This document shows positions 25,448-33,394 of a stretch of 38,522 nt of DNA, in pieces (position 1 is the first letter of the stretch; each line of letters starts with the position of its first letter). The position numbers were made by a program, and so were the translations under genes. The DNA is from Actinomycetota bacterium. Lineage in GTDB: Bacteria; Actinomycetota; Acidimicrobiia; Acidimicrobiales; Ilumatobacteraceae. The DNA lies in the NCBI GenBank assembly GCA_026393695.1, contig JAPKZR010000290.1:1-38522 (forward strand), written 5' to 3'. The notes beneath the pieces were generated by a model. The model was given only the letters and a program-made list of their open reading frames with translations, did no database searches and had not been told where the DNA came from.

Positions 25448-27201
25448 TTACTGCACCCGCACGGTGTTCGTGTCTCGACCGCTGCGCAGTAAGGTGCCAG
25501 GGCGCGCATCGAGCATCTCGCCATGCTGCACGCACGGCACGCCATTCACGAGCACATGGCTGATGCCGTTGGCCTCGCCGTAAACACGACCAGCGCCGCC
25601 AGGTAGGTCGAACTTGGTGAACACCTCACCCGGACCAATGCAGGTAGGTCGAACTTGGTGAACACCTCACCCGGACCAATGTTGTGGCGATCGAACACCA
25701 CGATGTCTGCAGCGTTACCCACCGCCAACGTGCCGCGACCCTTCAGGCCGTACAACGCCGCCGGCGCGCCGGTGAGATAGTGCACGGCTTCTTCGAGCGG
25801 AAGTAGCTGGCGATCGACAGTGGTGCGAGCAATCAACGTGGTGGCGTAGCTGAAGCTGTCGATCATGTCGAGGTGTGCCCCGGCGTCGGATGCGCCAACG
25901 ATGGCACGAGGGTCGCGCCACACCTCGACGCGCTTTTCCCAACTGGCGTCGGTCTGGCCGGTATCCATGCTGGCAATGACGGTGTTGAGATCGTCGTCGA
26001 TCGCGATGTCGACCAACGCGTCCCACGGGTCTTTGTTGAGTTCGGTGGCGATGGCCCCGATAGACAGTCCCTCAAAGCGCTTCCAGTTTTCGCTGAAGGT
26101 TTCGAGCAACGTGTACGTACCCCAGTTGGCCAACGAGCGCAGCGGTTCTGGCGCCGATTGCGCAAGGCGATTCATCTCGGCGCGGCCCGCAGGATCGCGC
26201 AGCATCGCCAGCTTGGTCGCAGGATCGAGCGCCATGAGCTTGTCCCAGCCCGGCAAGATGTCGAGCACGAAACCACTGCGCAGGTTCAGGCGCAGACGGA
26301 ACGTGTCGGGCAACGTGAGCGCCAAGACGCGTCCGCCCTTGGCTTCGGCGATGTCTCCGCCCGTGAGCTGATGCTGCACCTGTTCCCAGTTTTGAGCCTG
26401 AACCTGCAACAGGTTCCAGTTGAGCGGACGGTTGGCCGCCACGCTCATTGCGGCCATGAGATCGAACGACTCGTCGGTGAAGCGTCCGACCTGAGGGATG
26501 AACTCAAGCGTGGTGCCGGGGAACTCGCGCACAACACTGCACAGGGCTACGAGCTCTTCGCGGGTGCCATGGCGAGACGGAACTGGCGAGCCAGTGTGGT
26601 CGTTGTGCGAGGTTGACCATGTCGACGAAAAACCCATGCCACCGGCTGCGAGGCCCTCGCGCAACAGGTTCTGCATCTTGATGATCTCTTCGGGAGTGGC
26701 CGCTCGCTCGGTGGCTTGGTCCTTGAGCACGCTGCGGCGAATGGCCGAGTGCCCAACCAAGAAACCAGCATTGGGCATCAAGGTGCCATCGAGGCGGTCG
26801 AGGTATTCGCCGGTGGTGCGCCAGTCCCACGGCACACCTTGCTGCAGCGACTCGAGCGGCATGCCCTCGACTCGGGCCAACATACGCATCAGGTAGTCGC
26901 CGTCTTCGGGGGCAAGCGGCGCAATCGTGAAACCGCAGTTGCCGCCCATCACGGTGGTGACGCCATGCAACGGCGATGGGCTCAGCGTGGTGTCCCAAAA
27001 AGCCTGAGCGTCGTAGTGAGTGTGGATGTCGATGAACCCAGGGGTCACCACCTGATCGGTGGCATCAATACGTTGGTGCGCAGCCTCGGTGACATCGCCG
27101 ATCTCAACGATGATGCCGTCGCGAATTCCGATGTCGGCGGCAACGGCAGCGCGGCCGGTGCCGTCGATGACCTTGCCTCCGGTGATCACTACATCCAACA
27201 T
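25448..27201 (-). pseudogene. D-aminoacylase-like amidohydrolase, frameshifted by a 41-bp tandem duplication
   Basis: The ATG at 27201 follows an AGAGGGG ribosome site. The frame encodes an amidohydrolase 3 protein (N-acyl-D-amino-acid deacylase group): MLDVVITGGKVIDGTG, VTPGFIDIHTHYDAQ with the HxH metal ligands, GGNCGFTIAPL with the Cys of D-aminoacylases, and VGASDAGAHLD with the catalytic Asp. The open frame ends at 25546 after a 31-residue unrelated tail. Removing one copy of the exact 41-bp repeat (25600-25681) restores the frame: FTKFDLP then continues as GGAGRVYGEANGISHVLVNG and 30 more residues to a TAA at 25448-25450, giving exactly 571 codons. The barrel core is intact and only the last beta-sandwich strands are lost, so a 551-aa product may still fold poorly or not at all. 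It is a paralogue of the gene at 1-302. Confidence 0.85.
25600..25681. repeat. Exact 41-bp tandem duplication inside the amidohydrolase gene
   Basis: Copy 1 is 25600-25640 and copy 2 is 25641-25681; they are identical, both starting CAGGTAGGTCG and ending GGACCAATG. Forty-one is not a multiple of three, so the second copy shifts the reading frame of the gene. Identity at all 41 positions means it is very recent, reversible by slippage, or an assembly artefact. Confidence 0.97.
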
Positions 27202-27293
27202 TGCGGCCCCTCTCGGCGAATCTCCACGTGACGTTATTGCACGAGTGGGTGATCGGGCGTGTCCTCCGCTTTGCCTTTTGTCCACCAACTCCC

Positions 27294-27299
27294 TAAGAA
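27294..27299 (+). promoter_or_regulatory. Candidate -10 box for the DUF35 gene
   Basis: TAAGAA ends 7 nt before the GTG at 27307. It favours that GTG over the ATG at 27259, since the box lies between them. Confidence 0.55.
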
Positions 27300-27306
27300 T
27301 GCAACT

Positions 27307-27702
27307 GTGTCCGAACAGATCCCCTTCGTCGAGTATCTCCATCTCGCTCCCACCCCTCACCTCGTTGCCCACCAGTGCACCTCGTGTGGCGCCCGGTTCT
27401 TCGATCGCCGCAACGCCTGCGCGTCGTGCTTTGGCACGTCGTTCGCCGACGCTGACATCGCCACCGAAGGCTTCGTGCGGTCGTTCACCATCGTCTCGTT
27501 CGCAGCGCCGGGTATTCCTGTGCCGTTCGTGTCGGCCATCATCGAGTGCGACGGCACCAGCGTTCGCGGCAACCTCACCAACGTCACTGCCGACCCAGAG
27601 CACGTCTCGCTCGGCATGAAGGTGCGCCTCACCACCTATGTCGTCGGCAGCGACGAAGCCGGCACCGAAGCCGTCAACTTCGCCTTCGAACCTGTCTCCT
27701 GA
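27307..27702 (+). CDS. DUF35 zinc-ribbon/OB-fold protein
   Basis: 131 aa from the GTG at 27307 (MSEQIPFVEYLHL). An N-terminal rubredoxin-like zinc ribbon has two pairs, CTSC and CASC, spaced 12 residues apart, followed by an OB-fold (GFVRSFTIVSF...PVPFVSAIIECDG...GMKVRLTTYVV). DUF35 proteins partner thiolase-like enzymes and help bind acyl-CoA substrates, as with the Ltp2/ChsH2-type pairs of steroid degradation. Here the thiolase gene follows after 81 nt on the same strand, which fits such a complex. An upstream in-frame ATG at 27259 exists, but the promoter box argues against it. Confidence 0.9.
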   Translation: MSEQIPFVEYLHLAPTPHLVAHQCTSCGARFFDRRNACASCFGTSFADADIATEGFVRSFTIVSFAAPGIPVPFVSAIIECDGTSVRGNLTNVTADPEHVSLGMKVRLTTYVVGSDEAGTEAVNFAFEPVS

Positions 27703-27772
27703 TCTGCACGCAGACCAGCACCCTTTCTTCATTTTCTTCATCAACCAATAAGAACTCTTAGAACCCACTTGT

Positions 27773-27778
27773 AAGGAG
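27773..27778 (+). promoter_or_regulatory. Ribosome binding site of the thiolase gene
   Basis: AAGGAG lies 5 nt before the ATG at 27784, a strong site compared with most genes of this window. Confidence 0.8.
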
Positions 27779-27783
27779 CAGCC

Positions 27784-28986
27784 ATGTCTAGCGGCGACGT
27801 TTGGATCCTCGGGATCAACATGACCAAGTTCGGTAAGCACACCGACAAAGACACCGTCGACCTCGCTGCGCAAGCAGCGATGGCCGCGCTTGCCGACGGC
27901 GGCGTCACCATGGCCGACATGGGCGTGTTGGCCGCAGGTTGCCTGATGGGCGGCGGCGGTATTGCCCAGATGATTCAAAAGCAGATCGGCCAGACCGGTA
28001 TCCCGGCGTACAACGTGTCGAACGCCTGCGCCACCGGCGCCACGGCGTTGCGCGTGGTCTACATGTCGATCAAGAGCGGCGAGTGCGACTTCGGTCTCGC
28101 TGTAGGCGTCGAGAAGCTCAGCGGCGTTGGCCTGTTGTCCGGCGGCAACCGCAAAGACGACGGCAAGACCTGGAACCGCTTCGGCCGTTACGGCGCAGTG
28201 GCCTCAACCGATGGCCGCATTGGCACCGACACCATGCCTGGCGTGTTTGCTCAGGTCGGCATGGAATACGCGCACAAGTACGGCGGCGCCGACTTCAAGT
28301 TGTTCGCTCAGATCAGCGAGAAGAACCACGCTCACTCAACGCTCAACCCGTTGGCTGCCTACCAGAAGCGCTTCACCCTCGACGAGATCATGAACGACAT
28401 GATGATCGCGTACCCAAACACCCGCGCCATGTGCTCAGCCAACTGCGACGGCGGCGCCGCAGCAGTGTTGGTCAGCGATGCCAAGCTCAAGACCTTGTCG
28501 CTCGAGCAGCAGCGCCGTGCGGTCAAGATCTCAGCGTCGGTGCTCACCTCTGATCCATACGAAGAGGCCTGCCAGGTGCTCCCCGATGTGAACACGCTCA
28601 CCCGTCGTGCCGCCGCTCAGGCGTACGCCAAGGCTGGCATCGGTCCCGAAGACCTCGACCTCGTTGAGCTGCACGACTGCTTCGCCACAGCCGAGCTCGT
28701 GCACTACGACAACCTCGGTCTGTGCAAGCCAGGCGAAGCTGCCGACTTCTTCAAGAGCGGCGCCACATGGCGCGATGGCTCAACCCCGGTCAACGTGTCG
28801 GGCGGCCTCGAGTCAAAGGGTCACCCCATCGCAGCCACCGGCATTGCCAACGTCTGGGAAGTGTGTCATCACCTGCGCGGCGAGGCTGGCGATCGTCAGA
28901 TCCAAGGCGCCAAGGTTGGCTTGGCCCATGTCATCGGCCTCGGCTCGGCATGTGGCATCCACATCCTCGAGAAGTCAGGCCTCTGA
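27784..28986 (+). CDS. SCP2-type thiolase / acetyl-CoA acetyltransferase-like lipid-transfer protein
   Basis: 400 aa. Thiolase fold with the reactive Cys in YNVSNACATGATAL, the HDCFATAE block (the SCP2-thiolase form of the NEAFA motif), VNVSGGLESKGHPIAATG with the catalytic His, and GLGSACGIHILE with the second Cys. All residues for thiolytic or retro-aldol chemistry on acyl-CoA are present. It pairs with the upstream DUF35 gene, so it may cleave or condense a bulky acyl-CoA (sterol side chain or fatty acid). AAGGAG 5 nt before the ATG sets the start. A hairpin at 29004-29034 follows the stop. Confidence 0.93.
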   Translation: MSSGDVWILGINMTKFGKHTDKDTVDLAAQAAMAALADGGVTMADMGVLAAGCLMGGGGIAQMIQKQIGQTGIPAYNVSNACATGATALRVVYMSIKSGECDFGLAVGVEKLSGVGLLSGGNRKDDGKTWNRFGRYGAVASTDGRIGTDTMPGVFAQVGMEYAHKYGGADFKLFAQISEKNHAHSTLNPLAAYQKRFTLDEIMNDMMIAYPNTRAMCSANCDGGAAAVLVSDAKLKTLSLEQQRRAVKISASVLTSDPYEEACQVLPDVNTLTRRAAAQAYAKAGIGPEDLDLVELHDCFATAELVHYDNLGLCKPGEAADFFKSGATWRDGSTPVNVSGGLESKGHPIAATGIANVWEVCHHLRGEAGDRQIQGAKVGLAHVIGLGSACGIHILEKSGL

Positions 28987-29003
28987 GCCCAACTGTTGTG
29001 AGT

Positions 29004-29034
29004 GAGCCGGCTGGGGGCAACCCCAGCTCGGCTC
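29004..29034. terminator. Terminator hairpin between convergent genes
   Basis: Left arm 29004-29016 (GAGCCGGCTGGGG), loop GCAA, right arm 29021-29034 (CCCCAGCTCGGCTC). It forms 13 base pairs with one bulged base. It lies 18 nt after the thiolase stop and 29 nt past the end of the carotenoid oxygenase gene on the other strand, so it can serve both. There is no U-run. Confidence 0.7.
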
Positions 29035-29062
29035 GATCAACTCGTTCTCAGCGAACGTTGTT

Positions 29063-30430
29063 TCAGTCGGCGATCCAGCTGCCGTGAAAGCCAAACGGCA
29101 CTCGCTGCGGTAGTGGCACAATCGCCAGTGGCTCTGCACTCATGTCATGTGCATCGAGCACCACGAACGATGAACTCTGGGTGGCCTTGTCGTAGAGGTA
29201 TGTAATCACGTAGCCATCATCTTCGGCAGTGCCGTTTGCGGAGGGCACAAACACTGGCTCGCCCGACACGGTGGTTGGGCCGAAGTCGTGCACTTCGCTT
29301 GTTCCCTTGCCAAGGTCGTACTTGAGAAACACGCTCGAGCCGTCCATCTCGCTTGAACCTTGGTCACGCGAGCTCAATGCCCAGCCGACCTTGTTCTGCA
29401 ACCCACAGCGACGATCGTCGATGCGCGGAAAAGCGTGCTCGCGGTCGTCGAGTTGCTCTTCGTGCACAGTGCCCGTGTTGAGATCGAAGCGCCAGCGCCA
29501 CAGGTAGCACGGCTCAAACTTGTCGGCGCCGCCCTGCCACATGCTTGCGTGACGACCAGCGTCGAGCCACACCGTGTGACCGTCGGGACCATCGTCCCAT
29601 GCGTTCATGATGTGGAAGATGTAGCACAGGTCGATGTCGAACCAGCGTGGCTGCTCGCCGCGGCGCGCTGCATCGCGGTTCAACAAACCAATGCGAGCTC
29701 CGTAGCCCTCTTCCCAACCGAACGGCATGCCGCCCGTCATTGCGTCTTCGATGTTGAAGGTGACGGGAAGGTCGAGGAAGATCGCGTAGTTGCGACTGAT
29801 CGCAAAGTCGTGGATCATCGTTGGACCCGGCACGTCGATGGCCTGAGTGTGCACCAACTGTCCGGCGGCGTCGGCCACGTGATACGTGACGAACGGCGGC
29901 ATGAATCCGTACCCGAAGAAATGCATCTCGCCGGTCTCGGCGCACGTGTGCGGGTGCGCTGTCATCGGCGTATCGAGACGGCCCTCAAAGTTGTATGGCC
30001 CAAGCGTGTCGAGTTCGTTCGACAACTCGTTGGGCAAGCTGCCCTCTTCGAGCGCCAAGATGCGGTTCGCGTGGCTCACGATGTGCGTGTTGGCCAAACC
30101 AACGGTGAGGTCCATGCTGCCATTTGTCATGTCGAAACGATCGACGCCGGCGAGCGCCTTGGTGCGCACCAGACGGTTGCGATACCACTCGGCCTTGCCG
30201 TCGCGAATGCGGATGCCATGAATCATTCCGTCGCCCGCAAACCAATGCAGCGTGGGGCCGTTCATCGGGTTGGCCCCATTGCGGAAATAGCGACCGTTGA
30301 GATCGGCTGGCAGCTTGCCAATCACGGGCAGATCGAATGCTTCGACCTCATCCATCACCGGGGCATAGTTGCCACGCATGTGCCAAGGGAGTCGGGTATC
30401 GATACCGGGCTGATCGTCGAGCGCTGTCAT
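29063..30430 (-). CDS. Carotenoid cleavage dioxygenase family protein
   Basis: 455 aa from the ATG at 30430. Non-haem iron oxygenase of the RPE65/CCD family, which splits polyene double bonds of carotenoids or stilbenes. The four iron-binding His are visible: MTAHPHT, MIHDFAIS, FHIMNAW and the C-terminal FGFHGSW. LNGRYFRNGANPM is the family N-terminal block. The substrate cannot be told; retinal-forming, apocarotenoid-cleaving and lignostilbene-cleaving members look alike at this level. TAAGAA ends 7 nt before the ATG, so it appears leaderless and separate from the M24 gene 66 nt upstream. Confidence 0.93.
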   Translation of the reverse strand: MTALDDQPGIDTRLPWHMRGNYAPVMDEVEAFDLPVIGKLPADLNGRYFRNGANPMNGPTLHWFAGDGMIHGIRIRDGKAEWYRNRLVRTKALAGVDRFDMTNGSMDLTVGLANTHIVSHANRILALEEGSLPNELSNELDTLGPYNFEGRLDTPMTAHPHTCAETGEMHFFGYGFMPPFVTYHVADAAGQLVHTQAIDVPGPTMIHDFAISRNYAIFLDLPVTFNIEDAMTGGMPFGWEEGYGARIGLLNRDAARRGEQPRWFDIDLCYIFHIMNAWDDGPDGHTVWLDAGRHASMWQGGADKFEPCYLWRWRFDLNTGTVHEEQLDDREHAFPRIDDRRCGLQNKVGWALSSRDQGSSEMDGSSVFLKYDLGKGTSEVHDFGPTTVSGEPVFVPSANGTAEDDGYVITYLYDKATQSSSFVVLDAHDMSAEPLAIVPLPQRVPFGFHGSWIAD

Positions 30431-30437
30431 GGGCGAA

Positions 30438-30443
30438 TTCTTA
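30438..30443 (-). promoter_or_regulatory. Candidate -10 box for the carotenoid oxygenase gene
   Basis: TAAGAA on the minus strand, exactly 7 nt upstream of the ATG at 30430. Confidence 0.5.
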
Positions 30444-30496
30444 CACCTCGAGCAACCGAAAAACGTGCTCAACGGCATCACATTTCGCGCAGCGGA

Positions 30497-31642
30497 CTAC
30501 ACGTCGAGGCAGACCAGTTCGTGCCGGGCCGAGTTCATCGGCACTGGGCCATCGTGCGAGGCCACCACGATGTCTTCGAGACGCATGCCCCACTTGCCCT
30601 CGACATAGATGCCGGGCTCAACGCTAAAGGCATGTCCGGCCGCAAGCGGCAGCGAGTTGCCCTCGACCATGTATGGATCTTCGTGGGCCTCCATGCCGAT
30701 GCCGTGCCCGGTGCGATGAAAGAAGTACTCGCCATAACCGGCCGCTGTGATGATGCGACGAGCCGCACGGTCGACCTCTTCGCACGGGGCACCGACTACG
30801 CCAGCAGCAACGGCTGCAGCCTGAGCTTCTTGCAGCACCGCGTAGGCCTCGGCCACTTCGGCGGGCGGGGTTCCCAGGTACACGCAGCGGGTGATGTCGC
30901 TGCAGTAGCCATTCATCGTGCCACCGAAATCGCACAGCAAGATCTCGTTCTTGCGGATCACGCGATCACCGGGGCTGTGGTGCGGCGACGCTGCATTTTC
31001 GCCGGCGGCAACAATGGCGAAGTTCACCACCTGATGGCCCTCGGCCAAAATACGCTCGCCCAGATCGGCCGACACGGCTGCCTCGGTTCGTCCAACCAAC
31101 TCGATATTGCCAGCCTGAAGCTCTCCAGCAATTCGATCGACTGCAGCGCCAGCGGCAAACAACGCAGCGATCTCGTCGGCGTCCTTGGCCATGCGCATCG
31201 AGGTGACCACATCGGCTCGCTGATATTGAGCGCCCGGCAGCAATGGCAAGAGCTCAACGAGGAAACGCGCCCACATCTGATCGCCTACAGCCACGTTGTG
31301 CGTGGCGCCAGCTTCGCGTGCAAGACGAGCAACGATCTCAACTGGGTTCTCGGTTTCTCCCCACGGATGGATCTCGAACACACCAGGCTGGGGCGCCACA
31401 CGTGGCGCTTCCATACGCGGAATCACCATGCGCGCTTCGCCTTCGCGGGGCACCACCAACATGGTGAGACGCTCGAGCGGCATCGCGTGATAGCCGGTGA
31501 TGTACGGCAGGTCGAGGCCCAGTGAAAGCAACAGCACATCGATGTTCTTGTCACGCATCTGAGCACGTGCGCGATCGAGACGATCGGCGTATACGGCAGT
31601 AGACAAGGGAGCTGCGGCGCCTGGAGTTTGCATGGGCACCAT
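30497..31642 (-). CDS. M24 family metallopeptidase (Xaa-Pro aminopeptidase-like)
   Basis: 381 aa from the ATG at 31642; an ATG at 31633 is equally possible. The N-terminal creatinase-type domain (about 1-140) is followed by the pita-bread peptidase domain with all five metal ligands: LLCDFGG and CSDITR (two Asp), HRTGHGIGMEAHED (His), SVEPGIY (Glu) and GMRLEDIVV (Glu). It probably removes N-terminal residues before proline, or acts as a related dipeptidase. It begins 21 nt after the LipB-LipA stop and is likely the last gene of that operon. No signal peptide. Confidence 0.92.
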   Translation of the reverse strand: MVPMQTPGAAAPLSTAVYADRLDRARAQMRDKNIDVLLLSLGLDLPYITGYHAMPLERLTMLVVPREGEARMVIPRMEAPRVAPQPGVFEIHPWGETENPVEIVARLAREAGATHNVAVGDQMWARFLVELLPLLPGAQYQRADVVTSMRMAKDADEIAALFAAGAAVDRIAGELQAGNIELVGRTEAAVSADLGERILAEGHQVVNFAIVAAGENAASPHHSPGDRVIRKNEILLCDFGGTMNGYCSDITRCVYLGTPPAEVAEAYAVLQEAQAAAVAAGVVGAPCEEVDRAARRIITAAGYGEYFFHRTGHGIGMEAHEDPYMVEGNSLPLAAGHAFSVEPGIYVEGKWGMRLEDIVVASHDGPVPMNSARHELVCLDV

Positions 31643-31663
31643 TCTGCCCGAAACCAACGCCCG

Positions 31664-33394
31664 TCAGCCGATGCGAACCTCAACGGCCTCAGCGGATTGA
31701 CGAGCGTGATAGCTGCTGCGCGTGAGCGGGCTGGATTCGACATGCCCAATGCCCAACGATTCGCCAAGCACCTTCCAGCGTTCAAACTCGGCTGGCTCAA
31801 TCCACCGTTGCACCGGCAAGTGGTTCGACGTTGGCCGCAGGTACTGCCCGATGGTGACGACATCGACGCCGATAGAGGCGAGGTCGAGCAACACGCCATC
31901 GACCTCGTCGACCGTTTCGCCCATACCCAACACAAAGCCTGACTTCGTGACGAGGCCTGCCGCCTTGGCCCGGGCTAACACGCTCAGGCTGCGCGCATAA
32001 CCAGCCGATGGCCGAACCGCACGCTGCAACCGAGGCACGGTCTCGACATTGTGGTTGAGCACATCGGGCCGAGCGGCAAACAGCAACGACAGTGCAGCGG
32101 GATCGCCCTTGCAATCGGAGATGAGCGTCTCGACTCGCGTGGTGGGACAACGAAGATGAATCGCTTCGACGCACGCTGCGACGTGAGCCATGCCACCGTC
32201 GTCGAGATCGTCGCGGGCCACCATCGTGAGCACTGCATGCGACACGCCCATGCGCTCGATGGCTTCAGCCACGCGTTGGGGTTCGTCGGGCGACGGGGGC
32301 AGCGGCTTGTTGGTGTCGACAAGACAGAACCCGCACGCACGCGTGCAACGTTCGCCTAGCACCATGAATGTCGCTGTGCCATCGGCCCAACACTCGCTCA
32401 GATTTGGGCATCCAGCTTCTTCGCACACGGTGACGAGATTGAGGTCGCGCACGGTTCGTTTCAGCGCCAGCACCTCGGCGCCAAGCTGCACCTTGGGCCG
32501 CAACCACTCGGGCTTGCGGTCGCTGAGCGCAACCGATTCGGTCACGCCGGCTTGCGCCAAACGCGCCCGCATGCGCACCGGCTCTGGTCGAGCGTGGTCA
32601 TCGCGTTGAGGTTGGGCCACACCATGGTCGCTCGCCGAACGCACTGGCGCGCCCGGACCTTCGCCACGCGAAAACGCAGACAGGTCGTCGGGACGCTCAC
32701 GCCACGCCACGTCTTGACGCTCGGCGGCGCCGTGTGCCCAACGCGCTGCAGCGAGACGAGCAACGACATCGACCACATCGGCCATCGACGCATCGATGCC
32801 TTCTTCGAGCAGCGACGTAACGGGTCGATCGGCGATACCGCACGCAACGATGTACTCACGCAAGTAGCGCATATCGGTGCTCACGTTGAGCCCGAATCCG
32901 TGCATGCTTCGACCCCGCGACACGCGAATGCCAATGGCACAAATCTTGCGGGGATTCGGACCGTCTGGGTCGACCCACACACCTGGATACTCGGCGAGGC
33001 GTCCGGCATTGGGCACGCCCAGTTCGCTGAGCGCGTCGATAATGAGCTGCTCGACATTGCGCACATGCGCCACCGTGTCGGCAGGACCAGCAGCGCCACC
33101 GTGCTTAGGGTTCAACGACAACACCGGGTAACCCACCAGCTGACCGGGGCCGTGATACGTGACATCACCGCCGCGGTTCACCGCCAGCAGTTCGGCACCC
33201 ACCGAGGCGGGATCGACCAACACGTTGGCCGATACATCGGCCCGCGAACCGTGGGTAAACACATGGCGATGCTCGAGCAACAACAAGTGGTTGCGTGATC
33301 CGTGTTCGAACAACGCGTTCTGCACCGCCAACGCTTCGCTGTATGGAACGCGGCCGAGCCAACGCACTTGCAGCGGCCCGGCGGAAGAGCTCAT
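31664..33394 (-). CDS. LipB-LipA fusion: octanoyltransferase plus lipoyl synthase in one protein
   Basis: 576 aa. Residues 1-230 are a LipB octanoyl-[ACP]:protein transferase: NRGGDVTYHGPGQLVGYPVL, RKICAIGIRVSRGRSMHG with the catalytic Lys150, and YIVACGI with the catalytic Cys185. After a roughly 45-residue Arg/Pro-rich linker, residues 275-576 are a LipA radical-SAM lipoyl synthase: the auxiliary cluster CEEAGCPNLSEC (Cys 324, 329, 335), the SAM cluster CTRACGFC (Cys 350, 354, 357), and RSSYHA near the end, whose Ser ligates the auxiliary cluster. The frame is continuous with no stop between domains. Normally these are two genes. The ATG overlaps the stop of the E2 gene (ATGA), so the enzyme that lipoylates E2 is made right after E2. 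Confidence 0.96.
   Translation of the reverse strand: MSSSAGPLQVRWLGRVPYSEALAVQNALFEHGSRNHLLLLEHRHVFTHGSRADVSANVLVDPASVGAELLAVNRGGDVTYHGPGQLVGYPVLSLNPKHGGAAGPADTVAHVRNVEQLIIDALSELGVPNAGRLAEYPGVWVDPDGPNPRKICAIGIRVSRGRSMHGFGLNVSTDMRYLREYIVACGIADRPVTSLLEEGIDASMADVVDVVARLAAARWAHGAAERQDVAWRERPDDLSAFSRGEGPGAPVRSASDHGVAQPQRDDHARPEPVRMRARLAQAGVTESVALSDRKPEWLRPKVQLGAEVLALKRTVRDLNLVTVCEEAGCPNLSECWADGTATFMVLGERCTRACGFCLVDTNKPLPPSPDEPQRVAEAIERMGVSHAVLTMVARDDLDDGGMAHVAACVEAIHLRCPTTRVETLISDCKGDPAALSLLFAARPDVLNHNVETVPRLQRAVRPSAGYARSLSVLARAKAAGLVTKSGFVLGMGETVDEVDGVLLDLASIGVDVVTIGQYLRPTSNHLPVQRWIEPAEFERWKVLGESLGIGHVESSPLTRSSYHARQSAEAVEVRIG

Noticed and set aside
27202-27978. Upstream extension of the amidohydrolase frame by 259 codons
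   Set aside because: The extension runs antisense through the DUF35 gene; the family N-terminus begins at the ATG 27201, which has a ribosome site.
29360-31525. A 721-codon open frame on the plus strand across the carotenoid oxygenase and M24 genes
   Set aside because: It lies antisense to two well-supported genes and its translation is His/Arg/Val-rich with no domain; such frames arise from GC-rich codon bias.
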